A DNA stretch of 64,000 nucleotides from Acinetobacter sp. ANC 7912 (GCF_039862785.1 NZ_CP156795.1:1984001-2048000); one strand, 5' to 3'. Positions 34,859 through 46,156 are shown, counted from the first letter of the stretch. The notes: generated by a model not told the origin, from the sequence alone. A program made the numbers and translations.

Positions 34859-36562
34859 TTAGGCTTTCAACCACTTATTTATACTATCCTGATTTTCTAC
34901 GGTTAATTCAACCTCGGTCAGCTCAGAACCCGCAGCTTGGACTTCGAAAGTCATTAACTCGTCGCGACGGAAAGCATGTACGGTATATGCACCCTGCTCT
35001 CTGGCATATTTTTCCAGCAGCTTGGTGGTTGCTTTCAAACCATCAATGGCAATGATCACATCATTGGCAGACAAGCCAGCTTTCGCACCGTTACCATCTC
35101 GACGTGCAGACTGAATTTGCACACCTTCAGGCTTATCCGCCAGTTTCAGGCCAAATGGCAGTGACTTGTCATTTTTCAGGGTGTATTTCAAACCGAACTC
35201 TGGCAGCAACTGATCCAGCGGTAGTTCTTCAGTCGTATTGATCAGATGGTTGATCTGTTCTAACCAATTGTCTCCAGTCAATTCCTGACATAGGTCAAAG
35301 ATAGTACGTTCATTGACCTGAATCCCATTTTGCGCATTGTCATACAGCTTGCGCATCAAGGCATCCAGACTTGAACCACGCAAACGCAGACCTAAGTCCA
35401 GACACAGCGCGACCAGACAACCTTTGTTGTAATAGCTGGTGCCAGCATTATTCGAGTTTTCATCCTGACGGTAAAATTTCACCCAGGCATCAAAGCTGGA
35501 CTCAGCAACCGTTTGAACAAAACGTCCCGGATTTTGCAGGTAACGGTCAATCTGCGCTTTCAGCAAAGCCAGGTAAGATTCTTGATTAATCACACCACTA
35601 CGCAGCAGGATCAGATCATCATAATAAGAAGTGAAACCTTCGAAGATCCAGAGTAAAGAGGTATAGCCTTCTTTATTTAGATCATAATTCACGAAGTTTT
35701 CCGGACGGATAAATTTCACCAACCATGAATGAAAATATTCGTGGCTGCACAGGCCTAAGAAACGCTGGTAATCCTTGGATGGCTCTTCCGACTCATTGGC
35801 TTTAGGCAAGTCATCACGTGGGGTAATCAGGCTGGTTGAGTTTGGATGCTCCAGACCACCATAGCTATTACCCGTTGCCATCGTCATAAAGGTATAGTTG
35901 CTAAACGGTGCTGAACCAAACATGGCAATTTCTGTACTACAGATTTTTTCCAGGTCTTGCTGCATACGTTCAGCATTCATGGCATGTTTGCCAGACACCA
36001 CAAACTCATGTGGAATGCCATTGGCTTCAAAGCTGAAGCGGGTCTGCTCCGCTAGTTCAAATGGTGAATCAATCAGCTCAGCATAGTTTTCTGCTTTTAA
36101 GGTATAACGGCCTTTGACCAGACTCTTGGAAGCCATACCGGTTGCTAGCTGGAAGTGTTTCAACTCATCCGGCAGGAAGACTTCTACTTCAACAGCTTTA
36201 TGTTCCTGACCTTCCAGACCTAGACATGCACAGGCCGGATTGACATACAGGCGGGTTTCATCGACATAAGCACCACGCACTGACAGGTCATAAGCATAAA
36301 CATCATATTCAACCGTGATCAGTTCATGGTCAGTATTAAACAGACGCCATTTGTTCTTTTCAAATTTCTGTATCTTAAGCTGACGACCCTCTTCATCATA
36401 GGCTTTGACACCTTCAATATGTTTGGAAAATTCGCGAATCAAATAACTGCCCGGAATCCATGTTGGCAAAGACAACACCTGTGTAGGGTCAGCTAAAAAG
36501 CGAACAGTCACGTGAACAAGATGCTGACGATAATCGTCAAATTCGATTTGATAATGCAACAT
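34859..36562 (-). CDS. M61 family (glycyl aminopeptidase-type) peptidase
   Basis: The 567-residue protein has an N-terminal beta-sandwich domain, a gluzincin catalytic domain with HEYFHSWLVKFIRPENF near 272 (HExxH; the downstream Glu is in WIFEGFTSYYDDL), and a C-terminal PDZ domain (about 470-545, VQIQSARRDGNGAKAGLSAN). M61 enzymes are zinc aminopeptidases with a preference for Gly or Ala. No signal peptide is evident, so it is probably cytoplasmic. It stands alone, ending at the UUCG terminator. Confidence 0.92.
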   Translation of the reverse strand: MLHYQIEFDDYRQHLVHVTVRFLADPTQVLSLPTWIPGSYLIREFSKHIEGVKAYDEEGRQLKIQKFEKNKWRLFNTDHELITVEYDVYAYDLSVRGAYVDETRLYVNPACACLGLEGQEHKAVEVEVFLPDELKHFQLATGMASKSLVKGRYTLKAENYAELIDSPFELAEQTRFSFEANGIPHEFVVSGKHAMNAERMQQDLEKICSTEIAMFGSAPFSNYTFMTMATGNSYGGLEHPNSTSLITPRDDLPKANESEEPSKDYQRFLGLCSHEYFHSWLVKFIRPENFVNYDLNKEGYTSLLWIFEGFTSYYDDLILLRSGVINQESYLALLKAQIDRYLQNPGRFVQTVAESSFDAWVKFYRQDENSNNAGTSYYNKGCLVALCLDLGLRLRGSSLDALMRKLYDNAQNGIQVNERTIFDLCQELTGDNWLEQINHLINTTEELPLDQLLPEFGLKYTLKNDKSLPFGLKLADKPEGVQIQSARRDGNGAKAGLSANDVIIAIDGLKATTKLLEKYAREQGAYTVHAFRRDELMTFEVQAAGSELTEVELTVENQDSINKWLKA

Positions 36563-36737
36563 AATGGGCGATTCAAAATAAATTAGAATGTGTTAAGTCT
36601 TAGCTTAACATTTTTTTCCAATACATTGCGGAAGTGTCTTAAATGTCTACAATGGACACTAGCCATGACAAAAAAAAAGGCTTAGCATGCCTAAAATTTT
36701 TTTGCTCGCCCACGGACTGGTCGAATAAGGAACACCC

Positions 36738-38042
36738 TTGAAATTTATCACCTCACTGATTGCGACATTGTGCCTGCTTGTGTCCGCAATTTCGCATGCT
36801 GCCCTACTGAATATCAATCCCGAAAGTGTTGAAGCCGAAGCCTGGACCATTCTGGATAGTGAAACCGGCCAGACCATTGCATCCCATAATGAAGACCTGC
36901 AACGTGCTCCAGCATCCCTGACCAAAATGATGGTGGCCTATATCACCTTGAAGGAAATTCAGGCAGGGAAATTAAGTAAAAGTGAAATAATTACTGCCAC
37001 GCCAGTGGTGCAAATGGTGATGTGGGATGAATCCCAGATGTACCTGAAAGAAGGTGATCAGATTTCTGTAGATCAGCTGTTGGCAGGCTTGATTGTGATG
37101 TCAGCCAATGATGCAGCCGTCACCTTGGCAGAAAAAATCTCTGGCAGCGTACCGAAGTTTGTTGAACGCATGAACAAGGAAGCTCAAGCCCTGGGAATGA
37201 CACATACCCATTTCCAGAATCCGGCTGGTGTGACCATGCCTGAGCACTACTCGACTGCTGCGGACTTGGCTAAGCTTTCACAAGCCTTGGTGATTCAAAC
37301 CCCGGATTATTTGGGCTATTCCAAACAGCCAAGTTTTACTTACAACCAGCGTTTCCACCGTGCCACCAACCTGTTGCTCAAAATGGACCCAACCGTCGAT
37401 GGCCTAAAAACTGGTTTTACCCGCGCAGCAGGTTATAACCTTGCAGCAACTGCGATCCGTCCAAGCATCGAAATGAATATGCCGAACCGTCGCCTGATCG
37501 TGGTGGTATTAGGAACTAAAAGCGGTGTAAAACGTGCCGAAGTCGCACATAAGCTAATGAACCTGGCTTATATCTATACACGTAATGAAGTCGCTGTACC
37601 TAGTCATCAGCTGCTAGCAGAACTGCCGGTGGTGAAATCTACCCTGAAAATGTTCAAGGTCGAAACCAAGCAGCCCGAACTAATCACCACATCCCTGTAT
37701 GACCAGAGCTATACCATTGACCTGAATCAATTTGACCAGTCGACTCAACGTATCATGCTGGATACCGGTAATGGTGTCATGCAAAGCATTGAGCCACTGC
37801 GTGAAACTCAAACTCACGTAAATGTCGAAGTCAAAGAAACCAAGCTAACAGCACCATTGGCTAAAGTTATGCAACTGGCAACCGTAAATGTCTACCAGAA
37901 TGACCAGCTGATCCGTACCATTCTGATTGAAGATCAGGTCGACCTTGAAGAAGCGGGTATTTTCCAGAGATTCTTTGAATGGTTATTTGGTCTGTTTTCT
38001 GACAATACAACTGATGTGAAGCTTTATCCGATCGGAAAATAA
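36738..38042 (+). CDS. dacC: D-alanyl-D-alanine carboxypeptidase (PBP5/6 type)
   Basis: The 434-residue protein trims the terminal D-Ala from peptidoglycan pentapeptides in the periplasm. It has a signal peptide (KFITSLIATLCLLVSAISHA), SLTK at residues 60-63, SAND near 121 and KTG near 224, the three active-site motifs, then the PBP5 C-terminal beta domain and a final amphipathic helix (FQRFFEWLFGLFSDN) that anchors it to the membrane. It starts at TTG 36738, with AAGGA upstream; no better ATG gives a complete signal peptide. It is a single gene. The symbol among the dacA/C/D paralogues is tentative. Confidence 0.92.
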   Translation: MKFITSLIATLCLLVSAISHAALLNINPESVEAEAWTILDSETGQTIASHNEDLQRAPASLTKMMVAYITLKEIQAGKLSKSEIITATPVVQMVMWDESQMYLKEGDQISVDQLLAGLIVMSANDAAVTLAEKISGSVPKFVERMNKEAQALGMTHTHFQNPAGVTMPEHYSTAADLAKLSQALVIQTPDYLGYSKQPSFTYNQRFHRATNLLLKMDPTVDGLKTGFTRAAGYNLAATAIRPSIEMNMPNRRLIVVVLGTKSGVKRAEVAHKLMNLAYIYTRNEVAVPSHQLLAELPVVKSTLKMFKVETKQPELITTSLYDQSYTIDLNQFDQSTQRIMLDTGNGVMQSIEPLRETQTHVNVEVKETKLTAPLAKVMQLATVNVYQNDQLIRTILIEDQVDLEEAGIFQRFFEWLFGLFSDNTTDVKLYPIGK

Positions 38043-38257
38043 AATATGAATCATGAAGGATGGAGATAAGAATAATTTGCCATCCTTCTACTCTCTTCCT
38101 ACTCCTACCTTTTGCTTCCTTTGACCTCATCTTGCTTTATTTCATTGAATTGCTACGTTTTGTAATTGTTTAACAATCCTATACAAGACCTGAATTTTCA
38201 CCTGTCATAGTATGTTTTATTGCATTTTATTAGAAAAATAAATAGGTTAATGATTCT

Positions 38258-39544
38258 ATGACAGCACATAAGATTGTAATTGTAGGTGGTGGCGCAGGTG
38301 GACTGGAACTGGCGACCCAGTTAGGACAGACTTTAGGCAAAAATGGCAAGGCACAGATCACGTTGGTGGATCAGAAACTGACCCATATCTGGAAACCACT
38401 TTTACATGAGATAGCTGCAGGAACACTGAATCCATATCAGGAAGAAATCAATTACTTTGCCCATGCTGCAGAGAACCATTATGAATTTGTGTTGGGAAAT
38501 TTTAAAAATATCGACCGTGCAACCAAACAGATTCTGATCGAAAACGATTATTTCTCTAAAAAAGCCCAGCCAAAAAAGGACATAAAGATTAACTATGACA
38601 CGCTGGTACTGGCCTTAGGCTCTACTTCCAACGATTTTAATACCCCTGGTGTGCAGGAATTTTGTCATTTTCTGGACAGCCGCGAACAGGCAGATATTTT
38701 CCAGCAGGACTTGTTGCATCTATACCTGAATGCCCAGCATGAAGCATCCAGCCGCGAACTGAAAATCGCCATTATTGGTGCGGGTGCGACAGGAGTTGAA
38801 CTGGCAGCTGAACTAGTCTCAGCCAAACATAATTTCCATAAATATGGACTCAATAAAATTGATCCCAACAAAGTTAAAATCACCCTGATTGAAGCCGCTG
38901 ACCGTATCCTGCCTGCCCTGTCTGAAAAAGTGGCGGAGCATACCCTGAAGCAGCTAAAAGAATTAGGCATTGATGTGCTCACCCAGCATCGCGTAGCTAA
39001 GGTGGATGAAGATCATATCCACTTCGCCGATGGCAGTAGTCTGGAAGCAGAAGTGAAAGTCTGGGCCGCCGGCATTAAGGCACCGGATGTACTTAAAAAT
39101 CTAGAAGGCTTTGAAAAGGACAATATCAACCGCCTCAAAGTCTATGCAACTTTGCAGACACTAACTGATCCCAATATTTTTGCTTTCGGAGACTGTGCCC
39201 ATTGTAAGCCGCGTGCTGATGAGCCAGTGCTCGGTCCACGTGCCCAGGTGGCTAGTCAGCAGGCCAGCTTTCTTGCCAACTCATTAAGGCTGCGTGTCAA
39301 TGGCAAGACTTCTCTGCCAATCTTCACTTTCTCAGACAAAGGTTCGCTGGTGTCCCTAAGTGAAAATAAAGCAGTGGGTGAATTACTTGGTCAGGTGAAT
39401 GTGCATGGCTTCGTCGCAAAATCAATGTATATTTCCCTGTATCGCCTGCATCAGGCCACGATCTTGGGCTATACTCATGCCGGGGCCTTAACGCTTAAGG
39501 ATTTCGTTACAAGAAAAATCTCGCCGAAGATAAAATTGCATTGA
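38258..39544 (+). CDS. ndh: NAD(P)/FAD-dependent oxidoreductase, type II NADH dehydrogenase-like
   Basis: The 428-residue flavoprotein has two Rossmann motifs, VIVGGGAGGLELA near residue 7 (FAD) and AIIGAGATGVELAAEL near 170 (NADH). FAFGDCAHC supplies the FAD-binding Asp. It resembles NDH-2 enzymes, which pass electrons from NADH to quinone without pumping protons. A C-terminal helix (HGFVAKSMYISLYRLHQATI) would attach it to the membrane. It is a single gene, full length. A sulfide:quinone reductase is less likely because the redox cysteines are absent. Confidence 0.9.
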   Translation: MTAHKIVIVGGGAGGLELATQLGQTLGKNGKAQITLVDQKLTHIWKPLLHEIAAGTLNPYQEEINYFAHAAENHYEFVLGNFKNIDRATKQILIENDYFSKKAQPKKDIKINYDTLVLALGSTSNDFNTPGVQEFCHFLDSREQADIFQQDLLHLYLNAQHEASSRELKIAIIGAGATGVELAAELVSAKHNFHKYGLNKIDPNKVKITLIEAADRILPALSEKVAEHTLKQLKELGIDVLTQHRVAKVDEDHIHFADGSSLEAEVKVWAAGIKAPDVLKNLEGFEKDNINRLKVYATLQTLTDPNIFAFGDCAHCKPRADEPVLGPRAQVASQQASFLANSLRLRVNGKTSLPIFTFSDKGSLVSLSENKAVGELLGQVNVHGFVAKSMYISLYRLHQATILGYTHAGALTLKDFVTRKISPKIKLH

Positions 39545-39680
39545 AATTTACATAGTTGTCCCCATTAATGAAAAAACCATCATTAGAATAGAGAAATTGC
39601 ATTTTTTTGCTAATTTTAGTCTACAAAAACTCAATTTCACTTTATGATGTCTCTTTTAAAAATTTGATTGGATCAATATC

Positions 39681-40163
39681 ATGACTGCAGTTGCAAATGA
39701 CCTCGTGGTTTCTTTCCACTACACACTGACTAACGCAGAGGGTGAAACTCTCGACAAATCTCAAGGTGAACCACTTGCATATTTGCATGGTGCAGGCAAC
39801 ATCATTCCTGGCCTTGAAAATGCACTGCTTGGCAAAACTGTTGGCGACAAGTTCACTGTAACTGTTCCAGCTGCTGAAGGTTACGGCGAATACAACCCAG
39901 AGCTTGTACAAGAAGTTCCTGCAAAAATGTTCCAAGGCGTGGACAACATCCAACCTGGTATGCAATTCCAAGCACAAACTGATGACGGCGTTCAAATCGT
40001 AACTGTTAAAGCAGTTGAAGGCGAAACAGTTGTGGTTGATGCGAACTTCCCACTTGCTGGTCAAGACCTGACTTTCGAAGTTGAAATCGTAGCGATCCGT
40101 GAAGCTTCTCAAGAAGAACTAGACCACGGTCACGTACACGGTGCAGGCGGTCACCACCACTAA
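39681..40163 (+). CDS. slyD: FKBP-type peptidyl-prolyl isomerase SlyD
   Basis: The 160-residue protein has an FKBP domain interrupted by the insert-in-flap chaperone domain (about 70-130) and a His-rich metal-binding tail (DHGHVHGAGGHHH). YTLTNAEGETLDKSQGEPLAYLHG is the usual start of the fold. SlyD acts as a folding catalyst and a nickel donor for metalloenzymes. The tail is shorter than in E. coli SlyD and lacks the cysteines. The codon choice looks strongly biased, fitting high expression. The terminator is at 40184-40213. Confidence 0.93.
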   Translation: MTAVANDLVVSFHYTLTNAEGETLDKSQGEPLAYLHGAGNIIPGLENALLGKTVGDKFTVTVPAAEGYGEYNPELVQEVPAKMFQGVDNIQPGMQFQAQTDDGVQIVTVKAVEGETVVVDANFPLAGQDLTFEVEIVAIREASQEELDHGHVHGAGGHHH

Positions 40164-40183
40164 GATCATCTGATCTGACGTGC

Positions 40184-40213
40184 AAAAGGCAAAGTTTTTA
40201 CTTTGCCTTTTTT
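40184..40213 (+). terminator. Intrinsic terminator after slyD
   Basis: AAAAGGCAAAG-TTTTTA-CTTTGCCTTTTTT stem and T-run. Confidence 0.85.
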
Positions 40214-40234
40214 ATTACCTGCAGATTTTCAACA

Positions 40235-40263
40235 TAAAAAAGCAGGACATCTGCCCTGCTTTG
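40235..40263 (-). terminator. Intrinsic terminator of the M48 gene
   Basis: On the minus strand AAAGCAGGG-CAGATG-TCCTGCTTTTTT, just after the stop of the minus-strand gene. Confidence 0.85.
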
Positions 40264-40279
40264 ACTTAAGCCATAAGAC

Positions 40280-41050
40280 TTATTTGCGCTGATTATAAAT
40301 CTGCATTGCTGCTGGCAAGTTCTGACGCATTGCTGCAATACGCTGACTGTTTGATGGGTGAGTTGATAAGAACGCAACGCCACTGCTGGTCTGCTTGTTC
40401 ATTTTTTCCCACAGCGTAATCGCCGCATTCGGATTATAACCGGCGCGTGCCATTAACATTAAACCACCTTGGTCAGCGCGGCTTTCTAGGTTACGTGAAT
40501 ATGGCAAACCGATACCGATCTGACTACCTAGCTGAGCCGCAGCTGTAGCACCTTGGCCCGCACCTGCTGCGCTTAAACCAATACCTAGAGCCAGATCAGT
40601 TAACGCCTGAGCACCAATTTTCTGTTTAGAGTGTTCTTCCAGTGCATGCACCATCTCGTGGCCCATGACCGCTGCAATTTCCGCATCAGTCAGGTTCAGT
40701 TTGTTCACGATCCCGGTATAAAACACCACTTTACCACCCGGCGCCACATAAGCATTGACCTGATCAGATTTCAGCACTGCCAGTTGCCAGTCAAACTTCA
40801 CCCCGGTCTGGTTTAACTGGTCTGCATAAGGGCGCAATCTATTAAATACAGCATAAATACGTTTATAAGTCGCCGATGAAGTATCTAGCTGGTTTGCTGC
40901 ACGTGCTTCCTGAACGGTCTTGTTGAAACCCTCTGTCGCAACTGCATTTAATGTAGAGGTATTTGCACCCGCCATATCTGCAACCGTTGCACAACCGGTT
41001 AAGGTCACCGCTGCTGCAGCGCACATGCTAAACAAAAATTTATTTTTCAT
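40280..41050 (-). CDS. M48 family metalloprotease lipoprotein
   Basis: The 256-residue protein has a lipoprotein signal with lipobox LTGC (C20). The M48 motif is AAVMGHEMVHALEEHSKQKIG near 129 (HExxH), and the third ligand Glu lies in SRNLESRADQGGLML. It resembles LoiP/YcaL-type peptidases, which work in outer-membrane protein quality control on the periplasmic side. No TPR domain is present, unlike BepA. GGTGGAG precedes the ATG. It is a single gene with its own terminator. Confidence 0.9.
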   Translation of the reverse strand: MKNKFLFSMCAAAAVTLTGCATVADMAGANTSTLNAVATEGFNKTVQEARAANQLDTSSATYKRIYAVFNRLRPYADQLNQTGVKFDWQLAVLKSDQVNAYVAPGGKVVFYTGIVNKLNLTDAEIAAVMGHEMVHALEEHSKQKIGAQALTDLALGIGLSAAGAGQGATAAAQLGSQIGIGLPYSRNLESRADQGGLMLMARAGYNPNAAITLWEKMNKQTSSGVAFLSTHPSNSQRIAAMRQNLPAAMQIYNQRK

Positions 41051-41163
41051 TAGAGAGTCTCCACCCCAATTTCAAGGCACAATAATTTGTAAAAATTATA
41101 ATTGAAACATCGTTATACCTGAAATGTGGAATTACTTCATCTTTTTAGCATTTATGTAATATT

Positions 41164-41472
41164 TCAGGTGATGAATTGTATAGTCAGCCAGTAAATCAAA
41201 CACAATACATTCAAGACCAGATAAAACTGTGCCAATGGCTTGATTTTCTGTTCCAGCGTTTCACTTTTACGTTTAACATACAGGATCGCATTCTGGATCA
41301 AAATGACAGGTACCAGAATACAGGCAATGATCACGCTCAGTCCAACCAGTGCGCCATAAATAATTTCAGGATTGGACGTCTGGGCACGAATAATCAACAT
41401 AGCAATGGTCGGTGCCCCGCCCATGGCAAACAGCAACGAATAAAACATGGTTGCCGAAATATTTTTTTGCAT
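41164..41472 (-). CDS. Small multi-pass membrane protein
   Basis: The 102-residue product has three hydrophobic segments (about 8-28, 37-62 and 82-101) separated by short basic loops (YVKRKSETLEQKIKP). It has no cysteine or recognised domain. The ATG at 41472 gives the full first helix, and longer readings lack support. It lies between the M48 gene and purA with spaces on both sides, so it is likely transcribed alone. The function is unknown. Confidence 0.6.
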   Translation of the reverse strand: MQKNISATMFYSLLFAMGGAPTIAMLIIRAQTSNPEIIYGALVGLSVIIACILVPVILIQNAILYVKRKSETLEQKIKPLAQFYLVLNVLCLIYWLTIQFIT

Positions 41473-41585
41473 CCTGCAAAACTCTTATCTTACTGTTTAG
41501 ATTCATTCTAGCAAGTCGCTGAAAAAAGCCTAGTTTGAACTGATGCAACTTTAGTCTTGAAAATCCGGTTTTTTCTAAAGGCAAT

Positions 41586-41616
41586 AAAAAAAACCCTGTG
41601 AAATCACAGGGTTTTT
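41586..41616 (-). terminator. Intrinsic terminator of purA
   Basis: AAAAAAACCCTGTG-AAAT-CACAGGGTTTTT, immediately after the purA stop codon on the minus strand and symmetric enough for both directions. Confidence 0.9.
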
Positions 41617-41636
41617 CTCATTTCTTGCTTAAGGAA

Positions 41637-42971
<1,335 letters not shown>

Positions 42972-43027
42972 TCATGCTGTTAAAGTTGAAAAGCCTGGCT
43001 CAGCGACATGAATACTGAGCCGGACCA

Positions 43028-44194
43028 TTAAATTGTTTTGACTGTCCACTCACCGTCGACATTCACCAGCTGGTGAGTCGCATACGGTACTGAGCTTAAC
43101 TCATCATTACCTAATAACTGAATTACACTTAAGCCTTGTGCACGGGTTGCCTGAATCGCATTCAGCAACGCTGCATCCGTACCTTTTGGCGCAACTACAA
43201 CTTGTGCCGCTGCAAACTTGCCGGCACTTAACATATATAAGTCGCAAGAGAAACCGGTTGCCGGACGGGCACGACCAAAGTGTTCACCAATACCATCGTA
43301 ACGGCCGCCTTGAGCTAATGGCACTGCACGATTTGGTGCATATACGGCGTACATCAGACCAGTATGGTAGTGATAAGAGCGCAGTTCAACCACGTCTACA
43401 CCAATTTCCAGTTCAGGCCAGCGTGCCTGAATCTCGCTTTGCGTCGTAATCAGTGCATCCAGTGCCTGTTTAAAGGCTGGATTTGCCAGTACTTCGGCAC
43501 TCAGTTGATTTTTCAGCGCGTCCAGATCACTTGCATAGCGGCCCAGTACATAGAAATCCTGACCGAAGTTCAGTGTTGCAGTGAATTCTTTCAGTTCAGG
43601 TAAAGCTTTGCGTTGATACAGGTCAGATAACTGACGCTCAGCCGCCTTGCTGAGGCCCGCTTGTGCCACCAGGCTACGGAACAGACCGACATGACCCAAG
43701 TCCAGGTGAATCCCTTCTGCCAGACCTGCTTCTTCAATCAGGCTGACCATCAGGTCAATCATTTCTACATCGGCATCAATACTGTCTGAACCGAACAATT
43801 CAGCACCCAGCTGCAACGGCGCACGCGTGGTGTTAAATCCTTGTGGTTTGGTATGCAGAACTGTGCCTGCATAGCAGTAACGAGCCACACCTTCAACTGG
43901 ATGTACATGCGCATCGATACGAGCCACTTGTGGTGTCATATCGGCACGCACACCAAGCAGACGGCCAGACAGCTGGTCGATCACTTTAAAAGTGGCTAAG
44001 TCTAAATCCTGATTCGATTCTGAGAGAGAAGATAAAGATTCAATGTATTCAATGAATGGCGTGTACACCAGCTGATAACCTCGAGATGCGAGGAAATCCA
44101 GTGACTTACGGCGCAAATCTTCTATGACTCGCGCTTGTTCTGGTAATACATCAGCTACACCATCAGGTAATAACCATGTCTCTGAAATGGGCAT
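43028..44194 (-). CDS. hisZ: ATP phosphoribosyltransferase regulatory subunit
   Basis: The 388-residue protein is a class II tRNA-synthetase-like paralogue of HisRS. LPDGVADVLPEQARVIEDLR near the start and GVRADMTPQVARIDAH (motif 2 region) are typical of HisZ, and the anticodon-binding domain of HisRS is missing. HisZ pairs with the short form of HisG and gives histidine feedback control. hisG itself is not in the window. It lies directly upstream of purA, the common arrangement. Confidence 0.93.
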   Translation of the reverse strand: MPISETWLLPDGVADVLPEQARVIEDLRRKSLDFLASRGYQLVYTPFIEYIESLSSLSESNQDLDLATFKVIDQLSGRLLGVRADMTPQVARIDAHVHPVEGVARYCYAGTVLHTKPQGFNTTRAPLQLGAELFGSDSIDADVEMIDLMVSLIEEAGLAEGIHLDLGHVGLFRSLVAQAGLSKAAERQLSDLYQRKALPELKEFTATLNFGQDFYVLGRYASDLDALKNQLSAEVLANPAFKQALDALITTQSEIQARWPELEIGVDVVELRSYHYHTGLMYAVYAPNRAVPLAQGGRYDGIGEHFGRARPATGFSCDLYMLSAGKFAAAQVVVAPKGTDAALLNAIQATRAQGLSVIQLLGNDELSSVPYATHQLVNVDGEWTVKTI

Positions 44195-44236
44195 GTTGTA
44201 AACCTAAATTCTTGTCAGCGCGGAACAAATCCGCAT

Positions 44237-44262
44237 AAAAAAATCGGGAGCACACCCGATTT
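44237..44262 (-). terminator. Terminator-like hairpin upstream of hisZ
   Basis: On the minus strand AAATCGGG-TGTGCT-CCCGATTTTTTT is a clear stem with a T-run. It would end a minus-strand transcript coming from the IS side, or act as an attenuator in the hisZ leader. Confidence 0.65.
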
Positions 44263-44359
44263 CTCCTAGTCTAGCACGATCGCCAAAACTGTGCATCGCA
44301 ATTTTGATAATTTTCTCTGACTGATCAAATGACTAACATTGATAATTCAAATCATCCAT

Positions 44360-44407
44360 ATAAAGGATAAATGGATATTTTACCCAAAATCACCATTTAT
44401 CCTTTAT
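44360..44407. repeat. 48-nt imperfect palindrome, 15-bp perfect outer stem
   Basis: ATAAAGGATAAATGG at 44360-44374 pairs perfectly with CCATTTATCCTTTAT at 44393-44407. Inside, ATTTT pairs with AAAAT around ACCC after a 2/2 internal loop, giving a hairpin of about 20 bp. There is no T-run. The remaining stretch 44263-44631 has only a 15-codon frame (ATG 44562) that I do not accept as a gene. Confidence 0.6.
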
Positions 44408-45176
44408 CAAACTGATTTTTCGATATATTTAAGCTCTTCAGAACATCTTATGTTTTTTGTAGCATTCTGATCTTTTACAATTCTGTCCTAAAGGCTTCAC
44501 AATTTTTTAATGATAAATGCCCAAAAATAATCCAGCATAAAAGTATGAGAGATTGATTCAAATGCCCAAGAAAGCAGCATACGTTGTGGTTGTGGATGAT
44601 TTAAATTAACAAACATCATTCCTGCACTTCTCACGCCAATCTCAACTTTTTAAGTCATTGAAATAAAAAGGACATAACCTCATTTTAAATCCGTCTATGA
44701 AAATAAAATTACAGTTATGTCCACTGAAGAATTTATCATCATTGTCTATTTAATCATAGAGGAAATTTACCCAACTATAGTCTCTGAACCATTAAGAAAA
44801 CGTGGTTTTCCACCTGCTTTAACCGATATTGAAATTATCACAATGCAAATTGTTGGTGAGTGTCTCAAAATGGATACGGATAAAAGCATATGGATGTTTT
44901 TTAAAAACAATTACTTAAGTTGGTTCCCTCATTTAGGTTCATATCCTAACTTTTGTAAGCATTGTGCAAACTTATGGCAAGTTCATCAAAAAATCACAGC
45001 CCAATTAACTGCACATTATGGTCAGGATCATATTCATTTTATTGATGGATTTCCTATACCTGTTTGTCGTTATAGTCGAGCAAAAAGACACAAGAATTTC
45101 AAAGAACATGCAGGTTTTAGTTATTGTGCTGCACAACAAGAGAAATACTATGGTTTTAAAGGGCATCTTGTAATTA

Positions 45177-46156
45177 ACCTGAGTTCGATATAAAAAAAGA
45201 GTAGAAAAAAAGCCCTGTTTTTGTAACATATTGGTTCTCAAGACAAAATGTTATAAAACAAGGCTTCTCAATGGATCATATTACCGAATTATTTTGTATT
45301 TTGGATGATTTCTGCAAAAAATTTAATGAATCTTTAGAGAAAGCTTTAATTTCTAATCAAAAAACCAGGTTGAAAAAGTCAGCTTTAAGCTTGTCTGAAG
45401 CAATGACCATTGTCATTTTATTTCATCAATCCGGTTTTAGATTCTTCAAATATTTTTATTGCCAAATGATCGTTCCATTCTGGAAATCTGCTTTTCCTAA
45501 ACTGCTTAGCTACAACCGATTTATTGAAATCATGCCCCGTTGTTTGCAAGCTCTGAGTAGCTTCTTCCATCAGGTGAAAGGAAAAGATACGGGAATCAGT
45601 ATCATTGACTCCACTAAATTGGTAGTTTGCCATAATCTTCGGATTAAAAGGCATCGTGTATTTAAAGGCTTGGCCGGTCGTGGAAAAAGTAGTACGGGTT
45701 GGTTTTATGGTTTTAAATTACATCTCGTTATCAATAATTTAGGTGAAATTATTAATCTCAAGCTGACATCGGGAAATGTTCATGATGTTGCTATATTAGA
45801 ATCTTTAACTCAAGAATTAAAAGGGATCCTACTCGGAGACAAAGGCTATTTGAGCAAAGCAAAAGCCGAAGCTTTAGCAGCAAGAGGACTGAAAATATTG
45901 ACCCCATCACGTCGGAATATGAAAAATAAACCCATCCAAACTGAAGAAGAAAAACAATTACTTTGCAGAAGAGGATTGATCGAAACAGTGAATGATCAAT
46001 TAAAAAATTTACATCAACTTGAACATTCACGTCATCGTTCGGTAAATAACTTCATGGTGAATATCATGGCTGCTGTAGTGGCTTATTGTTTGAACCCCAA
46101 TAAGCCAGCTTTCCAAAATATGCTAAAAGGTTAAGTGGATTTCATCGAACTCAGGT
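45177..46156 (+). mobile_element. Inner IS982-family element, apparently intact
   Basis: The 980-bp element has perfect 13-bp ends, ACCTGAGTTCGAT at 45177 and ATCGAACTCAGGT to 46156. The 6-bp duplication TAATTA flanks it (45171-45176 and 46157-46162). Its transposase is intact. It is inserted in the transposase gene of another member of the same family. Confidence 0.93.
45271..46134 (+). CDS. IS982 family transposase (inner element)
   Basis: The 287-residue DDE transposase is full-length for IS982. Catalytic segments are ISIIDSTKLVVCHNLRIKRH (Asp), ILLGDKGYLSK (Asp) and CRRGLIETVNDQLKNL (Glu). The C-terminal RSVNNFMVNIMAAVVAYCL is also typical. The gene fills most of the 980-bp element and ends 22 bases from its right edge. 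It should be functional. Confidence 0.93.
   Translation: MDHITELFCILDDFCKKFNESLEKALISNQKTRLKKSALSLSEAMTIVILFHQSGFRFFKYFYCQMIVPFWKSAFPKLLSYNRFIEIMPRCLQALSSFFHQVKGKDTGISIIDSTKLVVCHNLRIKRHRVFKGLAGRGKSSTGWFYGFKLHLVINNLGEIINLKLTSGNVHDVAILESLTQELKGILLGDKGYLSKAKAEALAARGLKILTPSRRNMKNKPIQTEEEKQLLCRRGLIETVNDQLKNLHQLEHSRHRSVNNFMVNIMAAVVAYCLNPNKPAFQNMLKG

Noticed and set aside
36659-36737. Possible small gene or terminator before dacC
   Set aside because: The short frames have no proper start, and the AGGC/GCCT stem is only four base pairs.
44562-44609. 15-codon ORF (MPKKAAYVVVVDDLN) just before the IS982 pair
   Set aside because: It is too short, has no clear ribosome-binding site and no recognised family. 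It could be the start of a lost gene, but nothing proves it.
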